From assembly GCF_000003605.2 (NCBI RefSeq), contig NW_003143419.1:1-27235 (forward strand): a stretch of 27,235 nucleotides of DNA, read 5' to 3'. Under the pieces are notes generated by a model. The model searched no databases and was not told where the DNA came from. It saw only the letters and a program-made list of their open reading frames with translations. Within the stretch, counting starts at the first letter, position 1; every line of letters begins with the position of its first letter. Origin of the DNA: Saccoglossus kowalevskii (taxonomy: Eukaryota; Hemichordata; Enteropneusta; Harrimaniidae). Both the position numbers and the translations under genes were made by a program. Below are positions 15,339 to 25,175 of the stretch, piece after piece.

Positions 15339-15526
15339 GATTGTGCGATATGTTTTTTTATTGTTTTGAGTCGTATTTTGGAATTCTACATTCAATTCTA
15401 TTCCAGGGTAACAGGTTAGTAAACATAATCACGCAGTCATCATCAACTGTGGATTAAATGCAAGATCAATCCACTATAATTATTCGTCGCTTACTGAGTA
15501 ACACGTAATCCGAACCTGACTGGCTA

Positions 15527-15598
15527 GCCGTGATCATCTAGTGGTTAGGACATTGCGTTGTGGCCGCAATAACCCAGGTTCGAATCCTGGTCTCGGCA
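15527..15598 (+). tRNA. tRNA-His(GTG)-like, G10A
   Basis: Anticodon GTG at 15560-15562. G10 to A (TCATCTAG) turns 10:25 into A:C. A2 spacer with an extra GG (cagggggtaac). Confidence 0.7.
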
Positions 15599-15792
15599 GA
15601 TTGTGCTATATGTAGTTTTTGTTGTTTTGCGTTGTATTTTGGAATTCTACATTCAATTTTATTTCCAGGGGGTAACGGGTTAGCAAACATAATCATGCAG
15701 TCATCATAAACTGTAGATTAAATGCAAGATCATTGCACTATACTTATTCGTCGCTTACTGAGTAGCACGTAATCCAAACATGACTCTAGTTA

Positions 15793-15864
15793 GCCGTGAT
15801 CGTCTAGTGGTTAGGACATTTCGTTATGGCCACAATAACCCAGGTTCGAATCCTGGTCTCGGCA
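15793..15864 (+). tRNA. tRNA-His(ATG)-like with class A spacer
   Basis: Anticodon ATG at 15826-15828; body as 2315, but followed by an A1 long spacer rather than S, indicating exchange of body and spacer. Confidence 0.6.
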
Positions 15865-16054
15865 GATTGTGCTATATGTAGTTTTTGTTGTTTTGCGTCG
15901 TATTTTGGAATTCTACATTCAATTTTAATTCCAGGGTAACAGGTTGGCAAACATAATCACGCAGTCATCATAAACTGTAGATTAAATGCAAGATCAATGC
16001 ACTATACTTATTCGTTGCTTCCTGAGTAACACGTAATACGAACATGACTGGCTA

Positions 16055-16126
16055 GCCGTGATCGTCTAGTAGTTAGCACATTGCGTTGTGGCCGCAATAA
16101 CCCTGGTTCGAATCCTGGTCTAGGCA
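16055..16126 (+). tRNA. tRNA-His(GTG)-like, TCTAGGC type
   Basis: Anticodon GTG at 16088-16090. G18 to A (AGTAGTTA), D stem GCAC, T stem CCTGG/CCTGG with T51:T63, 3' TCTAGGC. Class E spacer. Likely pseudogene. Confidence 0.5.
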
Positions 16127-16315
16127 GATTGTGCGATATGTCGTTTTTGTTGTTTTGCGTCGTATTTGGGAATTCTTCATTCAATTTTAATTCCAGGGTA
16201 ACAGGTTAGCAAACATAATCATGCAGTCATCATGAACTGTGATTAAATGCAAGATCAATGCACTATACTTATTCGTTGCTTCGTGAGTAACACGTAATAC
16301 GAACATGACTGGCTA

Positions 16316-16387
16316 GCCGTGATCGTCTAGTGGTTAGGACATTGCGTTGTGGCCGCAATAACCCAGGTTCGAATCCTGGTCTCGGCA
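16316..16387 (+). tRNA. tRNA-His(GTG)-like, consensus copy
   Basis: Anticodon GTG at 16349-16351; identical to the reference. A1 spacer with cgtctcttac. Confidence 0.83.
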
Positions 16388-16579
16388 GATTGTGCTATAT
16401 GTAGTTTTTGTTGTTTTGCGTCGTATTTTGGAATTCTACATTCAATTTTAATTCCAGGGTAACAGGTTGGCAAACATAATCACGCAGTCATCATAAACTG
16501 TAGATTAAATGCAAGATCATTGCACTATACTTATTCGTCTCTTACTGAGTAGCACGTAATCCGAACATGACTCTAGTTT

Positions 16580-16651
16580 GCCGTGATCGTCTAGTGGTTA
16601 GGACATTTCGTTATGGCAACAATAACCCAGGTTCGAATCCTGGTCTCGGCA
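16580..16651 (+). tRNA. tRNA-His(ATG)-like
   Basis: Anticodon ATG at 16613-16615. C39 to A (GCAACAA), so three anticodon-stem pairs are lost. Preceded by agttt. S-type spacer of 154 bp. Confidence 0.5.
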
Positions 16652-16805
16652 GATTGTGCGATATGTCGTTGTTTTGTTGTTTTAAGTCGTATTTTGGGAT
16701 TCTACATTCAATTCTTTTCCAGGGTAACAGGTTCGCAAACAAAATCAATGCACTATACTTGCTTTTCGTTTACATGATTCTTGGAAATTCGTACCTGTCT
16801 GGCTA

Positions 16806-16877
16806 GCCGTGATCGTCTCGTGGTTAGGACATTGCGTTGTGGCCGCAATAACCCAGGTTCGAATCCTGGTCTTGGCA
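16806..16877 (+). tRNA. tRNA-His(GTG)-like, A14C
   Basis: Anticodon GTG at 16839-16841. C14 and TCTTGGC as in 4833 and 11203. Class C spacer with the 11-bp deletion. Confidence 0.6.
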
Positions 16878-17054
16878 AATTGTGCGATATGTTTTTTCAT
16901 TGTTTTGAGTCGGATTTTGGAATTCTACATTCAATTCTATTCCAGGGTAAACATAATCACGCAGTCATCATAAACTGTGGATTAAATGCAAGATCAATGC
17001 ACTATAATTATTCGTCGCTTACTGAGTAACACGTAATCCGAACATGACTGGCTA

Positions 17055-17126
17055 GCCGTGATCGTCTAGTGGTTAGGACATTGCGTTGTGGCCGCAATAA
17101 CCCAGGTTCGAATCCTGGTCTCGGCA
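17055..17126 (+). tRNA. tRNA-His(GTG)-like, consensus copy
   Basis: Anticodon GTG at 17088-17090; identical to the reference. Class A3 spacer with gcagtatactc, as after 11452. Confidence 0.83.
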
Positions 17127-17316
17127 GATTGTGCTATATGTAGTTTTTGTTGTTTTGCGTCGTATTTTGGAATTCTTCATTCAATTTTAATTCCAGGGTA
17201 ACAGGTTAGCAAACATAATCATGCAGTCATCGAAAACTGTAGATTAAATGCAAGATCAATGCAGTATACTCATTCGTTGCTTCCCGAGTAACACGTAATA
17301 CGAACATGACTGGCTA

Positions 17317-17388
17317 GACGTGATCGTCTAGTGGTTAGGACATTGCGTTGTGGCCGCAATAACCCAGGTTCGAATCCTGGTCTCGGCA
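17317..17388 (+). tRNA. tRNA-His(GTG)-like (gacgtga type)
   Basis: Anticodon GTG at 17350-17352. Pair 2:71 lost; otherwise consensus. A1 spacer with cagtcatctta. Confidence 0.68.
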
Positions 17389-17580
17389 GATTGTGCTATA
17401 TGTAGTTTTTGTTGTTTTGCGTCGTATTTTGGAATTCTACATTCAATTTTAATTCCAGGGTAACAGGTTGGCAAACATAATCACGCAGTCATCTTAAACT
17501 GTAGATTAAATGCAAGATCATTGCACTATACTTATTCGTCGCTTACTGAGTAGCACGTAATCCAAACTAGACTCTAGTTA

Positions 17581-17652
17581 GCCGTGATCGTCTAGTGGTT
17601 AGGACATTTCGTTATGGCCACAATAACCCAGGTTCGAATCCTGGTCTCGGCA
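17581..17652 (+). tRNA. tRNA-His(ATG)-like
   Basis: Anticodon ATG at 17614-17616; body as 2315. Upstream aaactagactc as at 11978. S spacer. Confidence 0.6.
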
Positions 17653-17805
17653 GATTGTGCGATATGTCGATGTTTTGTTGTTTTAAGTCGTATTTTGGGA
17701 TTCTACATTCAATTCTATTCCAGGTAACAGGTTCGCAAACAAAATCAATGCACTATACTTGCTTTTCGTTTACATGATTCTTGGAAATTCGAACATGTCT
17801 GACTA

Positions 17806-17877
17806 GCCGTGATCGTCAAGTGGTTAGGACAATGCGTTGTGGCCGCAATAACCTAGGTTCGAATCCTGGTCTCGGCA
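17806..17877 (+). tRNA. tRNA-His(GTG)-like, T13A
   Basis: Anticodon GTG at 17839-17841. D stem GTCA; T27 to A (ATGCG/CGCAA, A27:A43); T stem CTAGG. A1 spacer. Confidence 0.6.
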
Positions 17878-18067
17878 GATTGTGCTATATGTAGTTTTTG
17901 TTGTTTTGCGTCGTATTTTGGAATTCTACATTCAATTTTAATTCCAGGGTAACAGGTTGGCAAACATAATCACGCAGTCATCATAAACTGTAGATTAAAT
18001 GCAATATCATTGCACTATACTTATTCGTCGCTTACTGAGTTGCACGTAATCCGAACATGACTGGCTA

Positions 18068-18139
18068 GCCGTGATCGTTTAGTGGTTAGGACATTGCGTT
18101 GTGGCCGCAATAACCCTGTTTCGAATCATGGTCTCGGCA
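18068..18139 (+). tRNA. tRNA-His(GTG)-like, T stem broken
   Basis: Anticodon GTG at 18101-18103. C12 to T (wobble with G23); T arm CCTGT/CATGG as in 12465. Class C spacer with T7. Confidence 0.52.
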
Positions 18140-18327
18140 GATTGTGCGATATGTTTTTTTATTGTTTTGAGTCGTAATTTGGAAATCTACATTCAATTCT
18201 ATTCCAGGGTAACAGGTTAGTAAACATAATCACGCAGTCATCATAAACTGTGGATTAAATGCAAGATCAATGCACTATAATCATTCGTCGCTTACTGAGT
18301 AACATGTAATCCGAACATGACTGGCTA

Positions 18328-18399
18328 GCCGTGATCGTCTAGTGGTTAGGACATTGCGTTGTGGCCGCAATAACCCAGGTTCTAATCCTGGTCTCGGCA
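18328..18399 (+). tRNA. tRNA-His(GTG)-like
   Basis: Anticodon GTG at 18361-18363. T loop TTCTAAT alters the B box at an invariant base. Its spacer is a unique recombinant (junction near 18490), making a 242-bp unit. Confidence 0.65.
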
Positions 18400-18569
18400 G
18401 ATTGTGCCATATGTAGTTTTTGTTGTTTTGCGTCGTATTTTGGAATTCTACATTCAATTTTAATTCCAGGGTAACAGGTTCGCAAACAAATAGATTAAAT
18501 GCGAGATCAATGCACTATACTTATTCGTCGCTTACTGAGTAGCACGTAATCCGAACATGACTCTAGTTA

Positions 18570-18641
18570 GCCGTGATCGTCTAGTGGTTAGGACATTGCG
18601 TTGTGGCCACAATAACCCAGGTTCGAATCCTGGTCTCGGCA
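18570..18641 (+). tRNA. tRNA-His(GTG)-like, recombinant body
   Basis: Anticodon GTG at 18603-18605. The 5' half is GTG-type (TTGCG), but 39-43 are CACAA, the ATG-type 3' strand, leaving C30:A40 unpaired. The C' spacer is also of the ATG lineage. Breakpoint probably between 18604 and 18608. Confidence 0.65.
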
Positions 18642-18829
18642 GATTGTGCGAAATGTCTTTTTATTGTTTTGAGTCGTATTTTCGAATTCTACATTCAATT
18701 CTATTCCAGTGTAATAGGTTAGTAAACATAAGCACGCAGTCATCATAAACTGTGGATTAAATGCAAGATCAATGCACTATAATTATTCGTCGCTTACTGA
18801 GTAACACGTAATCCGAACATGACTGGCTA

Positions 18830-18901
18830 GCCGTGATCGTCTAGTGGTTAGGACATTGCGTTGTGGCCGCAATAACCCAGGTTCGAATCCTGATCTCGGC
18901 A
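18830..18901 (+). tRNA. tRNA-His(GTG)-like
   Basis: Anticodon GTG at 18863-18865. A65 (CCTGA) as in 14254. Class A3 spacer. Confidence 0.68.
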
Positions 18902-19091
18902 GATTGTGCTATATGTAGTTTTTGTTGTTTTGCGTCGTATTTTGGAATTCTTCATTCAATTTTAATTCCAGGGTAACAGGTTAGCAAACATAATCATGCA
19001 GTCATCAAAAACTGTAGATTAAATGCAAGATCAATGCACTATACTCATTCGTTGCTCCCTGAGTAACACGTAATACGAACATGACTGGCTA

Positions 19092-19163
19092 GCCGTGATC
19101 GTCTAGTGGTTAGGACATTGCGTTGTGGCCGCAATAACCCAGGTTCGAATCCTGGTCTAGGCA
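19092..19163 (+). tRNA. tRNA-His(GTG)-like
   Basis: Anticodon GTG at 19125-19127. 3' acceptor TCTAGGC adds a 4:69 mismatch beside T5:T68. Unlike other TCTAGGC bodies it has an A1 spacer and an intact D stem. Confidence 0.64.
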
Positions 19164-19355
19164 GATTGTGCTATATGTAGTTTTTGTTGTTTTGCGTCGT
19201 ATTTTGGAATTCTACATTCAATTTTAATTCCAGGGTAACAGGATGGCAAACATAATCACGCAGTCATCATAAACTGTAGATTAAATGCAAGATCATTGCA
19301 CTATACTTATTCATCTCTTACTGAGTAGCACGTAATCCGAACATGACTCTAGTTA

Positions 19356-19427
19356 GCCGTGATCGTCTAGTGGTTAAGACATTTCGTTATGGCCACAATA
19401 ACCCAGGTTCGAATCCTGGTCTCGGCA
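19356..19427 (+). tRNA. tRNA-His(ATG)-like
   Basis: Anticodon ATG at 19389-19391. A22 pairs with T13, as in 14780. S spacer with cttggttttcg. Confidence 0.58.
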
Positions 19428-19580
19428 GATTGTGCGATATGTCGTTGTTTTGTTGTTTTAAGTCGTATTTTGGGATTCTACATTCAATTCTATTCCAGGT
19501 AACAGGTTCGCAAACAAAATCAATGCACTATACTTGGTTTTCGTTTACATGATTCTTGGAAATTCGAACATGTCTGACTA

Positions 19581-19652
19581 GCCGTGATCGTCTAGTGGTT
19601 AGGACATTGCGTTGTGGCCGCAATAACCCAGGTTCGAATCCTGGTCTCGGCA
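19581..19652 (+). tRNA. tRNA-His(GTG)-like, consensus copy
   Basis: Anticodon GTG at 19614-19616; identical to the reference. A1 spacer. Confidence 0.83.
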
Positions 19653-19842
19653 GATTGTGCTATATGTAGTTTTTGTTGTTTTGCGTCGTATTTTGGAATT
19701 CTACATTCAATTTTAATTCCAGGGTAACAGGTTGGCAAACATAATCACGCAGTCATCATAAACTGTGGATTAAATGCAAGATCATTGCACTATACTTATT
19801 CGTCGCTTACTGAGTAACACGTAATCCGAACATGACTGGCTA

Positions 19843-19914
19843 GCCGTGATCATCTAGTGGTTAGGACATTGCGTTGTGGCCGCAATAACCCAGGTTCGAA
19901 TCCTGGTCTCGGCA
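19843..19914 (+). tRNA. tRNA-His(GTG)-like, G10A, S spacer
   Basis: Anticodon GTG at 19876-19878. A10:C25 mismatch. Followed by an S spacer shortened further (8-bp loss plus two single-base losses), so the next body is 215 bp on. Confidence 0.68.
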
Positions 19915-20057
19915 GATTGTGCGATATGTCATTGTTTTAAGTCGTATTTGGGATTCTACATTCAATTCTATTCCAGGTAACAGGTTCGCAAACAAAATCA
20001 ATGCACTATACTTGCTTTTCGTTTACATGATCTTGGAAATTCGAACATGTCTGACTA

Positions 20058-20129
20058 GCCGTGATCGTCTAGTGGTTAGGACATTGCGTTGTGGCCGCAA
20101 TAACCTAGGTTCGAATCCTGGTCTCGGCA
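20058..20129 (+). tRNA. tRNA-His(GTG)-like
   Basis: Anticodon GTG at 20091-20093. CTAGG T stem only. A1 spacer. Confidence 0.74.
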
Positions 20130-20319
20130 GATTGTGCTATATGTAGTTTTTGTTGTTTTGCGTCGTATTTTGGAATTCTACATTCAATTTTAATTCCAGG
20201 GTAACAGGTTGGCAAACATAATCACGCAGTCATCATAAACTGTAGATTAAATGCAAGATCAATGCACTATACTTATTCGTTGCTTCCTGAGTAACACGTA
20301 ATACGAACATGACTGGCTA

Positions 20320-20391
20320 GCCGTGATCGTCTAGTGGTTAGCACATTGCGTTGTGGCCGCAATAACCCAGGTTCGAATCCTGGTCTAGGCA
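20320..20391 (+). tRNA. tRNA-His(GTG)-like, TCTAGGC type
   Basis: Anticodon GTG at 20353-20355. D stem GCAC (C12:C23) and TCTAGGC; T stem intact. Class E spacer. Confidence 0.58.
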
Positions 20392-20581
20392 GATTGTGCG
20401 ATATGTCGTTTTTGTTGTTTTGCGTCGTATTTGGGAATTCTTCATTCAATTTTAATTCCAGGGTAACAGGTTAGCAAACATAATCATGCAGTCATCATGA
20501 ACTGTGGATTAAATGCAAGATCAATGCACTATACTTATTCGTTGCTTCCTGAGTAACACGTAATATGAACATGACTGGCTA

Positions 20582-20653
20582 GCCGTGATCGTCTAGTGGT
20601 TAGGACATTGCGTTGTGGCCGCAATAACCCAGGTTAGAATCCTGGTCTCGGCA
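20582..20653 (+). tRNA. tRNA-His(GTG)-like
   Basis: Anticodon GTG at 20615-20617. T loop TTAGAAT: invariant C56 is A, damaging the B box. A1 spacer with gagtcg. Confidence 0.63.
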
Positions 20654-20843
20654 GATTGTGCTATATGTAGTTTTTGTTGTTTTGAGTCGTATTTTGGAAT
20701 TCTACATTCAATTTTAATTCCAGGGTAACAGGTTGGCAAACATAATCACGCAGTCATCATAAACTGTAGATTAAATGCAAGATCATTGCACTATACTTAT
20801 TCGTCGCTTACTGAGTAACACGTAATCCGAACATGACTGGCTA

Positions 20844-20915
20844 GCCGTGATCGTCTAGTGGTTAGGACATTGCGTTGTGGCCGCAATAACCCAGGTTCGA
20901 ATCCTGGTCTCGGCA
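20844..20915 (+). tRNA. tRNA-His(GTG)-like, consensus copy
   Basis: Anticodon GTG at 20877-20879; identical to the reference. A2 spacer. Confidence 0.83.
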
Positions 20916-21105
20916 GATTGTGCTATATGTAGTTTTTGTTGTTTTGCGTCGTATTTTGGAATTCTACATTCAATTTTAATTCCAGGGTAACGGGTTAGCA
21001 AACATAATCATGCAGTCATCATAAACTGTAGATTAAATGCAAGATCAATGCACTATACTTATTCGTTGCTTCCTGAGTAACACGTAATACGAACATGACT
21101 GGCTA

Positions 21106-21177
21106 GCCGTGATCGTCTAGTGGTTAGCACATTGCGTTGTGGCCGCAATAAAACAGGTTCGAATCCTGGTCTAGGCA
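21106..21177 (+). tRNA. tRNA-His(GTG)-like, TCTAGGC type
   Basis: Anticodon GTG at 21139-21141. D stem GCAC; variable and T stem read TAAA-ACAGG, so 49:65 is lost; 3' TCTAGGC. Class E spacer. Confidence 0.54.
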
Positions 21178-21367
21178 GATTGTGCGATATGTCGTTTTTG
21201 TTGTTTTGCGTCGTATTTGGGAATTCTTCATTCAATTTTAATTCCAGGGTAACAGGTTAGCAAACATAATCATGCAGTCATCATGAACTGTGGATTAAAT
21301 GCAAGATCAATGCACTATACTTATTCGTTGCTTCCTGAGTAACACGTAATATGAACATGACTGGCTA

Positions 21368-21439
21368 GCCGTGATCGTCTAGTGGTTAGGACATTGCGTT
21401 GTGGCCGCAATAACCCAGGTTCGAATCCTGGTCTCGGCA
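21368..21439 (+). tRNA. tRNA-His(GTG)-like, consensus copy
   Basis: Anticodon GTG at 21401-21403; identical to the reference. A1 spacer. Confidence 0.83.
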
Positions 21440-21629
21440 GATTGTGCTATATGTAGTTTTTGTTGTTTTGCGTCGTATTTTGGAATTCTACATTCAATTT
21501 TAATTCCAGGGTAACAGGTTGGCAAACATAATCACGCAGTCATCATAAACTGTAGATTAAATGCAAGATCATTGCACTATACTTATTCGTCGCTTACTGA
21601 GTAACACGTAATCCGAACATGACTGGCTA

Positions 21630-21701
21630 GCCGTGATCGTCTAGTGGTTAGGACATTGCGTTGTGGCCGCAATAACCCAGGTTCGAATCCTGGTCTCGGC
21701 A
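21630..21701 (+). tRNA. tRNA-His(GTG)-like, consensus copy
   Basis: Anticodon GTG at 21663-21665; identical to the reference. A2 spacer. Counterpart of 1039 in the 20.6-kb duplication. Confidence 0.83.
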
Positions 21702-21893
21702 GATTGTGCTATATGTAGTTTTTGTTGTTTTGCGTCGTATTTTGGAATTCTACATTCAATTTTAATTCCAGGGTAACGGGTTAGCAAACATAATCATGCA
21801 GTCATCATAAACTGTAGATTAAATGCAAGATCATTGCACTATACTTATTCGTCGCTTACTGAGTAGCACGTAATCCGAACATGACTCTAGTTA

Positions 21894-21965
21894 GCCGTGA
21901 TCGTCTAGTGGTTAAGACATTTCGTTATGGCCACAATAACCCAGGTTCGAATCCTGGTCTCGGCA
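21894..21965 (+). tRNA. tRNA-His(ATG)-like
   Basis: Anticodon ATG at 21927-21929. A22 pairs with T13. The S spacer is shortened by about 10 bp (215-bp unit), with gtcgttgtttaag keeping only T3, so this copy may lack a good terminator. Confidence 0.56.
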
Positions 21966-22108
21966 GATTGTGCGATATGTCGTTGTTTAAGTCGAATTTG
22001 GGGATCTACATTCAATTCTATTCCAGGTAACAGGTTCGCAAACAAAATCAATGCACTATACTTTCTTTTCGTTTACATGATTCTTGGAAATTCGAACATG
22101 TCTGACTA

Positions 22109-22180
22109 GCCGTGATCGTCTAGTGGTTAGGACATTGCGTTGTGGCCGCAATAACCTAGGTTCGAATCCCGGTCTCGGCA
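22109..22180 (+). tRNA. tRNA-His(GTG)-like
   Basis: Anticodon GTG at 22142-22144. T stem CTAGG/CCCGG has A51:C63 in addition to the wobble. A1 spacer. Confidence 0.66.
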
Positions 22181-22370
22181 GATTGTGCTATATGTAGTTT
22201 TTGTTGTTTTGCGTCGTATTTTGGAATTCTACATTCAATTTTAATTCCAGGGTAACAGGTTGGCAAACATAATCACGCAGTCATCATAAACTGTAGATTA
22301 AATGCAAGATCAATGCACTATACTTATTCGTTGCTTCCTGAGTAACACGTAGTACGAACATGACTGGCTA

Positions 22371-22442
22371 GCCGTGATCGTCAAGTGGTTAGCACATTGC
22401 GTTGTGGCCGCAATAACCCAGGTTCGAATCCTGGTCTAGGCA
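22371..22442 (+). tRNA. tRNA-His(GTG)-like, TCTAGGC type
   Basis: Anticodon GTG at 22404-22406. D stem GTCA/GCAC has two mismatches; 3' TCTAGGC. Class E spacer. Confidence 0.54.
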
Positions 22443-22632
22443 GATTGTGCGATATGTCGTTTTTGTTGTTTTGCGTCGTATTTGGGAATTCTTCATTCAA
22501 TTTTAATTCCAGGGTAACAGGTTAGCAAACATAATCATGCAGTCATCATGAACTGTGGATTAAATGCAACATCAATGCACTATACTTATTCGTTGCGTCC
22601 TGAGTAACACGTAATACGAACATGACTGGCTA

Positions 22633-22704
22633 GCCGTGATCGTCTAGTGGTTAGGACATTGCGTTGTGGCTGCAATAACCCAGGTTCGAATCCTGGTCTC
22701 GGCA
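22633..22704 (+). tRNA. tRNA-His(GTG)-like
   Basis: Anticodon GTG at 22666-22668. C39 to T gives a G31:T39 wobble; otherwise consensus. A1 spacer. Confidence 0.76.
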
Positions 22705-22896
22705 GATTGTGCTATATGTAGTTTTTGTTGTTTTGCGTCGTATTTTGGAATTCTACATTCAATTTTAATTCCAGGGTAACAGGTTGGCAAACATAATCAC
22801 GCAGTCATCATAAACTGTAGATTAAATGCAAGATCATTGCACTATACTTATTCGTCGCTTACTGAGTAGCACGTAATCCGAATATGACTCTAGTTA

Positions 22897-22968
22897 GCCG
22901 TGATCGTCTAGTGGTTAGGACATTTCGTTATGGCCACAATAACCCAGGTTCGAATCCTGGTCTCAGCA
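22897..22968 (+). tRNA. tRNA-His(ATG)-like
   Basis: Anticodon ATG at 22930-22932. 3' acceptor TCTCAGC breaks 3:70. S spacer with gtacttgattttcg. Confidence 0.54.
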
Positions 22969-23121
22969 GATTGTGCGATATGTCGTTGTTTTGTTGTTTT
23001 AAGTCGTATTTTGGGATTCTACATTCAATTCTATTCCAGGTAACAGGTTCGCAAACAAAATCATTGCACTGTACTTGATTTTCGTTTACATGATTCTTGG
23101 AAATTCGAACATGTCTGACTA

Positions 23122-23193
23122 GCCGTGATCGTCTAGTGGTTAGGACATTGCGTTGTGGCCGCAATAACCTAGGTTCGAATCCTGGTCTCGGCA
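23122..23193 (+). tRNA. tRNA-His(GTG)-like
   Basis: Anticodon GTG at 23155-23157. CTAGG only. A2 spacer. Confidence 0.74.
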
Positions 23194-23385
23194 GATTGTG
23201 CTATATGTAGTTTTTGTTGTTTTGCGTCGTATTTTGGAATTCTACATTCAATTTTAATTCCAGGGTAACGGGTTAGCAAACATAATCATGCAGTCATCAT
23301 AAACTGTAGATTAAATGCAAGATCATTGCACTATACTTATTCGTCGCTTACTGAGTAGCACGTAATCCGAACATGACTCTAGTTA

Positions 23386-23457
23386 GCCGTGATCGTCTAG
23401 TGGTTAGGACATTTCGTTATGGCCGCAATAACCCAGGTTCGAATCCTGGTCTAGGCA
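23386..23457 (+). tRNA. tRNA-His(ATG)-like, recombinant body
   Basis: Anticodon ATG at 23419-23421 after ATG-type TTTCG, but the 3' half is of the E lineage: CGCAA, TCTAGGC and a class E spacer. Only 29:41 is unpaired in the anticodon stem. Breakpoint within about 23420-23424. Mirror image of the exchange at 18570. Confidence 0.58.
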
Positions 23458-23647
23458 GATTGTGCGATATGTCGTTTTTGTTGTTTTGCGTCGTATTTGG
23501 GAATTCTTCATTCAATTTTAATTCCAGGGTAACAGGTTAGCAAACATAATCATGCAGTCATCATGAACTGTGGATTAAATGCAAGATCAATGCACTATAC
23601 TTATTCGTTGCTTCCTGAGTAACACGTAATACGAACATGACTGGCTA

Positions 23648-23719
23648 GCCGTGATCGTCTAGTGGTTAGGACATTGCGTTGTGGCCGCAATAACCTGGGT
23701 TCGAATCCTGGTCTCGGCA
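23648..23719 (+). tRNA. tRNA-His(GTG)-like
   Basis: Anticodon GTG at 23681-23683. T stem CTGGG/CCTGG pairs through two G:T wobbles. The A1 spacer reads gtgctatgtgtag. Confidence 0.72.
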
Positions 23720-23909
23720 GATTGTGCTATGTGTAGTTTTTGTTGTTTTGCGTCGTATTTTGGAATTCTACATTCAATTTTAATTCCAGGGTAACAGGTT
23801 GGCAAACATAATCACGCAGTCATCATAAACTGTAGATTAAATGCAAGATCAATGCACTATACTTATTCGTTACTTCCTGAGTAACACGTAATACGAACAT
23901 GACTGGCTA

Positions 23910-23981
23910 GCCGTGATCGTCTAGTGGTTAGCACATTGCGTTGTGGCCGCAATAACCCAGGTTCGAATCCTGGTCTAGGCA
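23910..23981 (+). tRNA. tRNA-His(GTG)-like, TCTAGGC type
   Basis: Anticodon GTG at 23943-23945. GCAC D stem and TCTAGGC. Class E spacer with two single-base losses (260-bp unit). Confidence 0.58.
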
Positions 23982-24169
23982 GATTGTGCGATATGTCGTT
24001 TTTGTTGTTTGCGTCGTATTGGGAATTCTTCATTCAATTTTAATTCCAGGGTAACAGGTTAGCAAACATAATCATGCAGTCATCATGAACTGTGGATTAA
24101 ATGCAAGATCAATGCACTATACTTATTCGTTGCTTCCTGAGTAACACGTAATATGAACATGACTGGCTA

Positions 24170-24241
24170 GCCGTGATCGTCTAGTGGTTAGGACATTTCG
24201 TTATGGCCACAATAACCCAGGTTCGAATCCTGGTCTCGGCA
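24170..24241 (+). tRNA. tRNA-His(ATG)-like with class A spacer
   Basis: Anticodon ATG at 24203-24205; body as 2315. Followed by an A2 spacer and then by another ATG body, the only adjacent ATG pair in the window. Confidence 0.6.
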
Positions 24242-24433
24242 GATTGTGCTATATGTAGTTTTTGTTGTTTTGCGTCGTATTTTGGAATTCTACATTCAAT
24301 TTTAATTCCAGGGTAACGGGTTAGCAAACATAATCATGCAGTCATCATAAACTGTAGATTAAATGCAAGATCATTGCACTATACTTATTCGTCGCTTACT
24401 GAGTAGCACGTAATCCGAACATGACTCTAGTTA

Positions 24434-24505
24434 GCCGTGATCGTCTAGTGGTTAGGACATTTCGTTATGGCCACAATAACCCAGGTTCGAATCCTGGTCT
24501 CGGCA
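24434..24505 (+). tRNA. tRNA-His(ATG)-like
   Basis: Anticodon ATG at 24467-24469; body as 2315. S spacer with the 8-bp loss (217-bp unit). Confidence 0.6.
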
Positions 24506-24650
24506 GATTGTGCGATATGTCATTGTTTTAAGTCGTATTTTGGGATTCTACATTCAATTCTATTCCAGGTAACAGGTTCGCAAACAAAATCAATGCACTA
24601 TACTTGCTTTTCGTTTACATGATTCTTGGAAATTCGAACATGTCTGACTA

Positions 24651-24722
24651 GCCGTGATCGTCTAGTGGTTAGGACATTGCGTTGTGGCCGCAATAACCTA
24701 GGTTCGAATCCTGGTCTCGGCA
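24651..24722 (+). tRNA. tRNA-His(GTG)-like
   Basis: Anticodon GTG at 24684-24686. CTAGG only. A1 spacer ending with acgtagttcgaatatg. Confidence 0.74.
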
Positions 24723-24912
24723 GATTGTGCTATATGTAGTTTTTGTTGTTTTGCGTCGTATTTTGGAATTCTACATTCAATTTTAATTCCAGGGTAACAG
24801 GTTGGCAAACATAATCACGCAGTCATCATAAACTGTAGATTAAATGCAAGATCAATGCACTATACTTATTCGTTGCTTCTTGAGTAACACGTAGTTCGAA
24901 TATGACTGGCTA

Positions 24913-24984
24913 GACGTGATCGTCTAGTGGTTAGGACATTCCGTTGTGGCCACAATAACCCAGGTTCGAATCCTGGTTTCGGCA
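24913..24984 (+). tRNA. tRNA-His(GTG)-like (gacgtga type)
   Basis: Anticodon GTG at 24946-24948. GACGTGA, TTCCG/CACAA, TTTCGGC. Hybrid spacer: class C start with T7, then class A1 (gcgtcatatttt). Twin at 26440. Confidence 0.55.
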
Positions 24985-25175
24985 GATTGTGCGATATGTT
25001 TTTTTGTTGTTTTGCGTCATATTTTGGAATTCTACATTCAATTTTAATTCCAGGGTAACAGGTTGGCAAACATAATCACGCAGTCATCATAAACTGTAGA
25101 TTAAATGCAAGATCATTGCACTATACTTATTCGTCGCTTACTGAGTAGCACGTAATCCGAACATGACTCTAGTTA

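Larger units (their letters stand above)
13915..15355 (+). repeat. Higher-order block (partner about 18491-19931)
   Basis: Constant offset 4576 over six bodies (13994 to 15267). Shared markers: CCTGA T stem, gctccctgag, A22 ATG body, cttggttttcg. Left edge is the junction at about 18490. Confidence 0.87.
20245..21831 (+). repeat. Tandem 786-bp three-unit repeat
   Basis: Two copies of a three-unit block (E-type, A1-type and A2-type units) at exact offset 786: bodies 20320/21106, 20582/21368, 20844/21630. Shared private marker gtaatatgaacatg. They differ by a few bases (ttagaat, aaaacagg). Confidence 0.88.
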
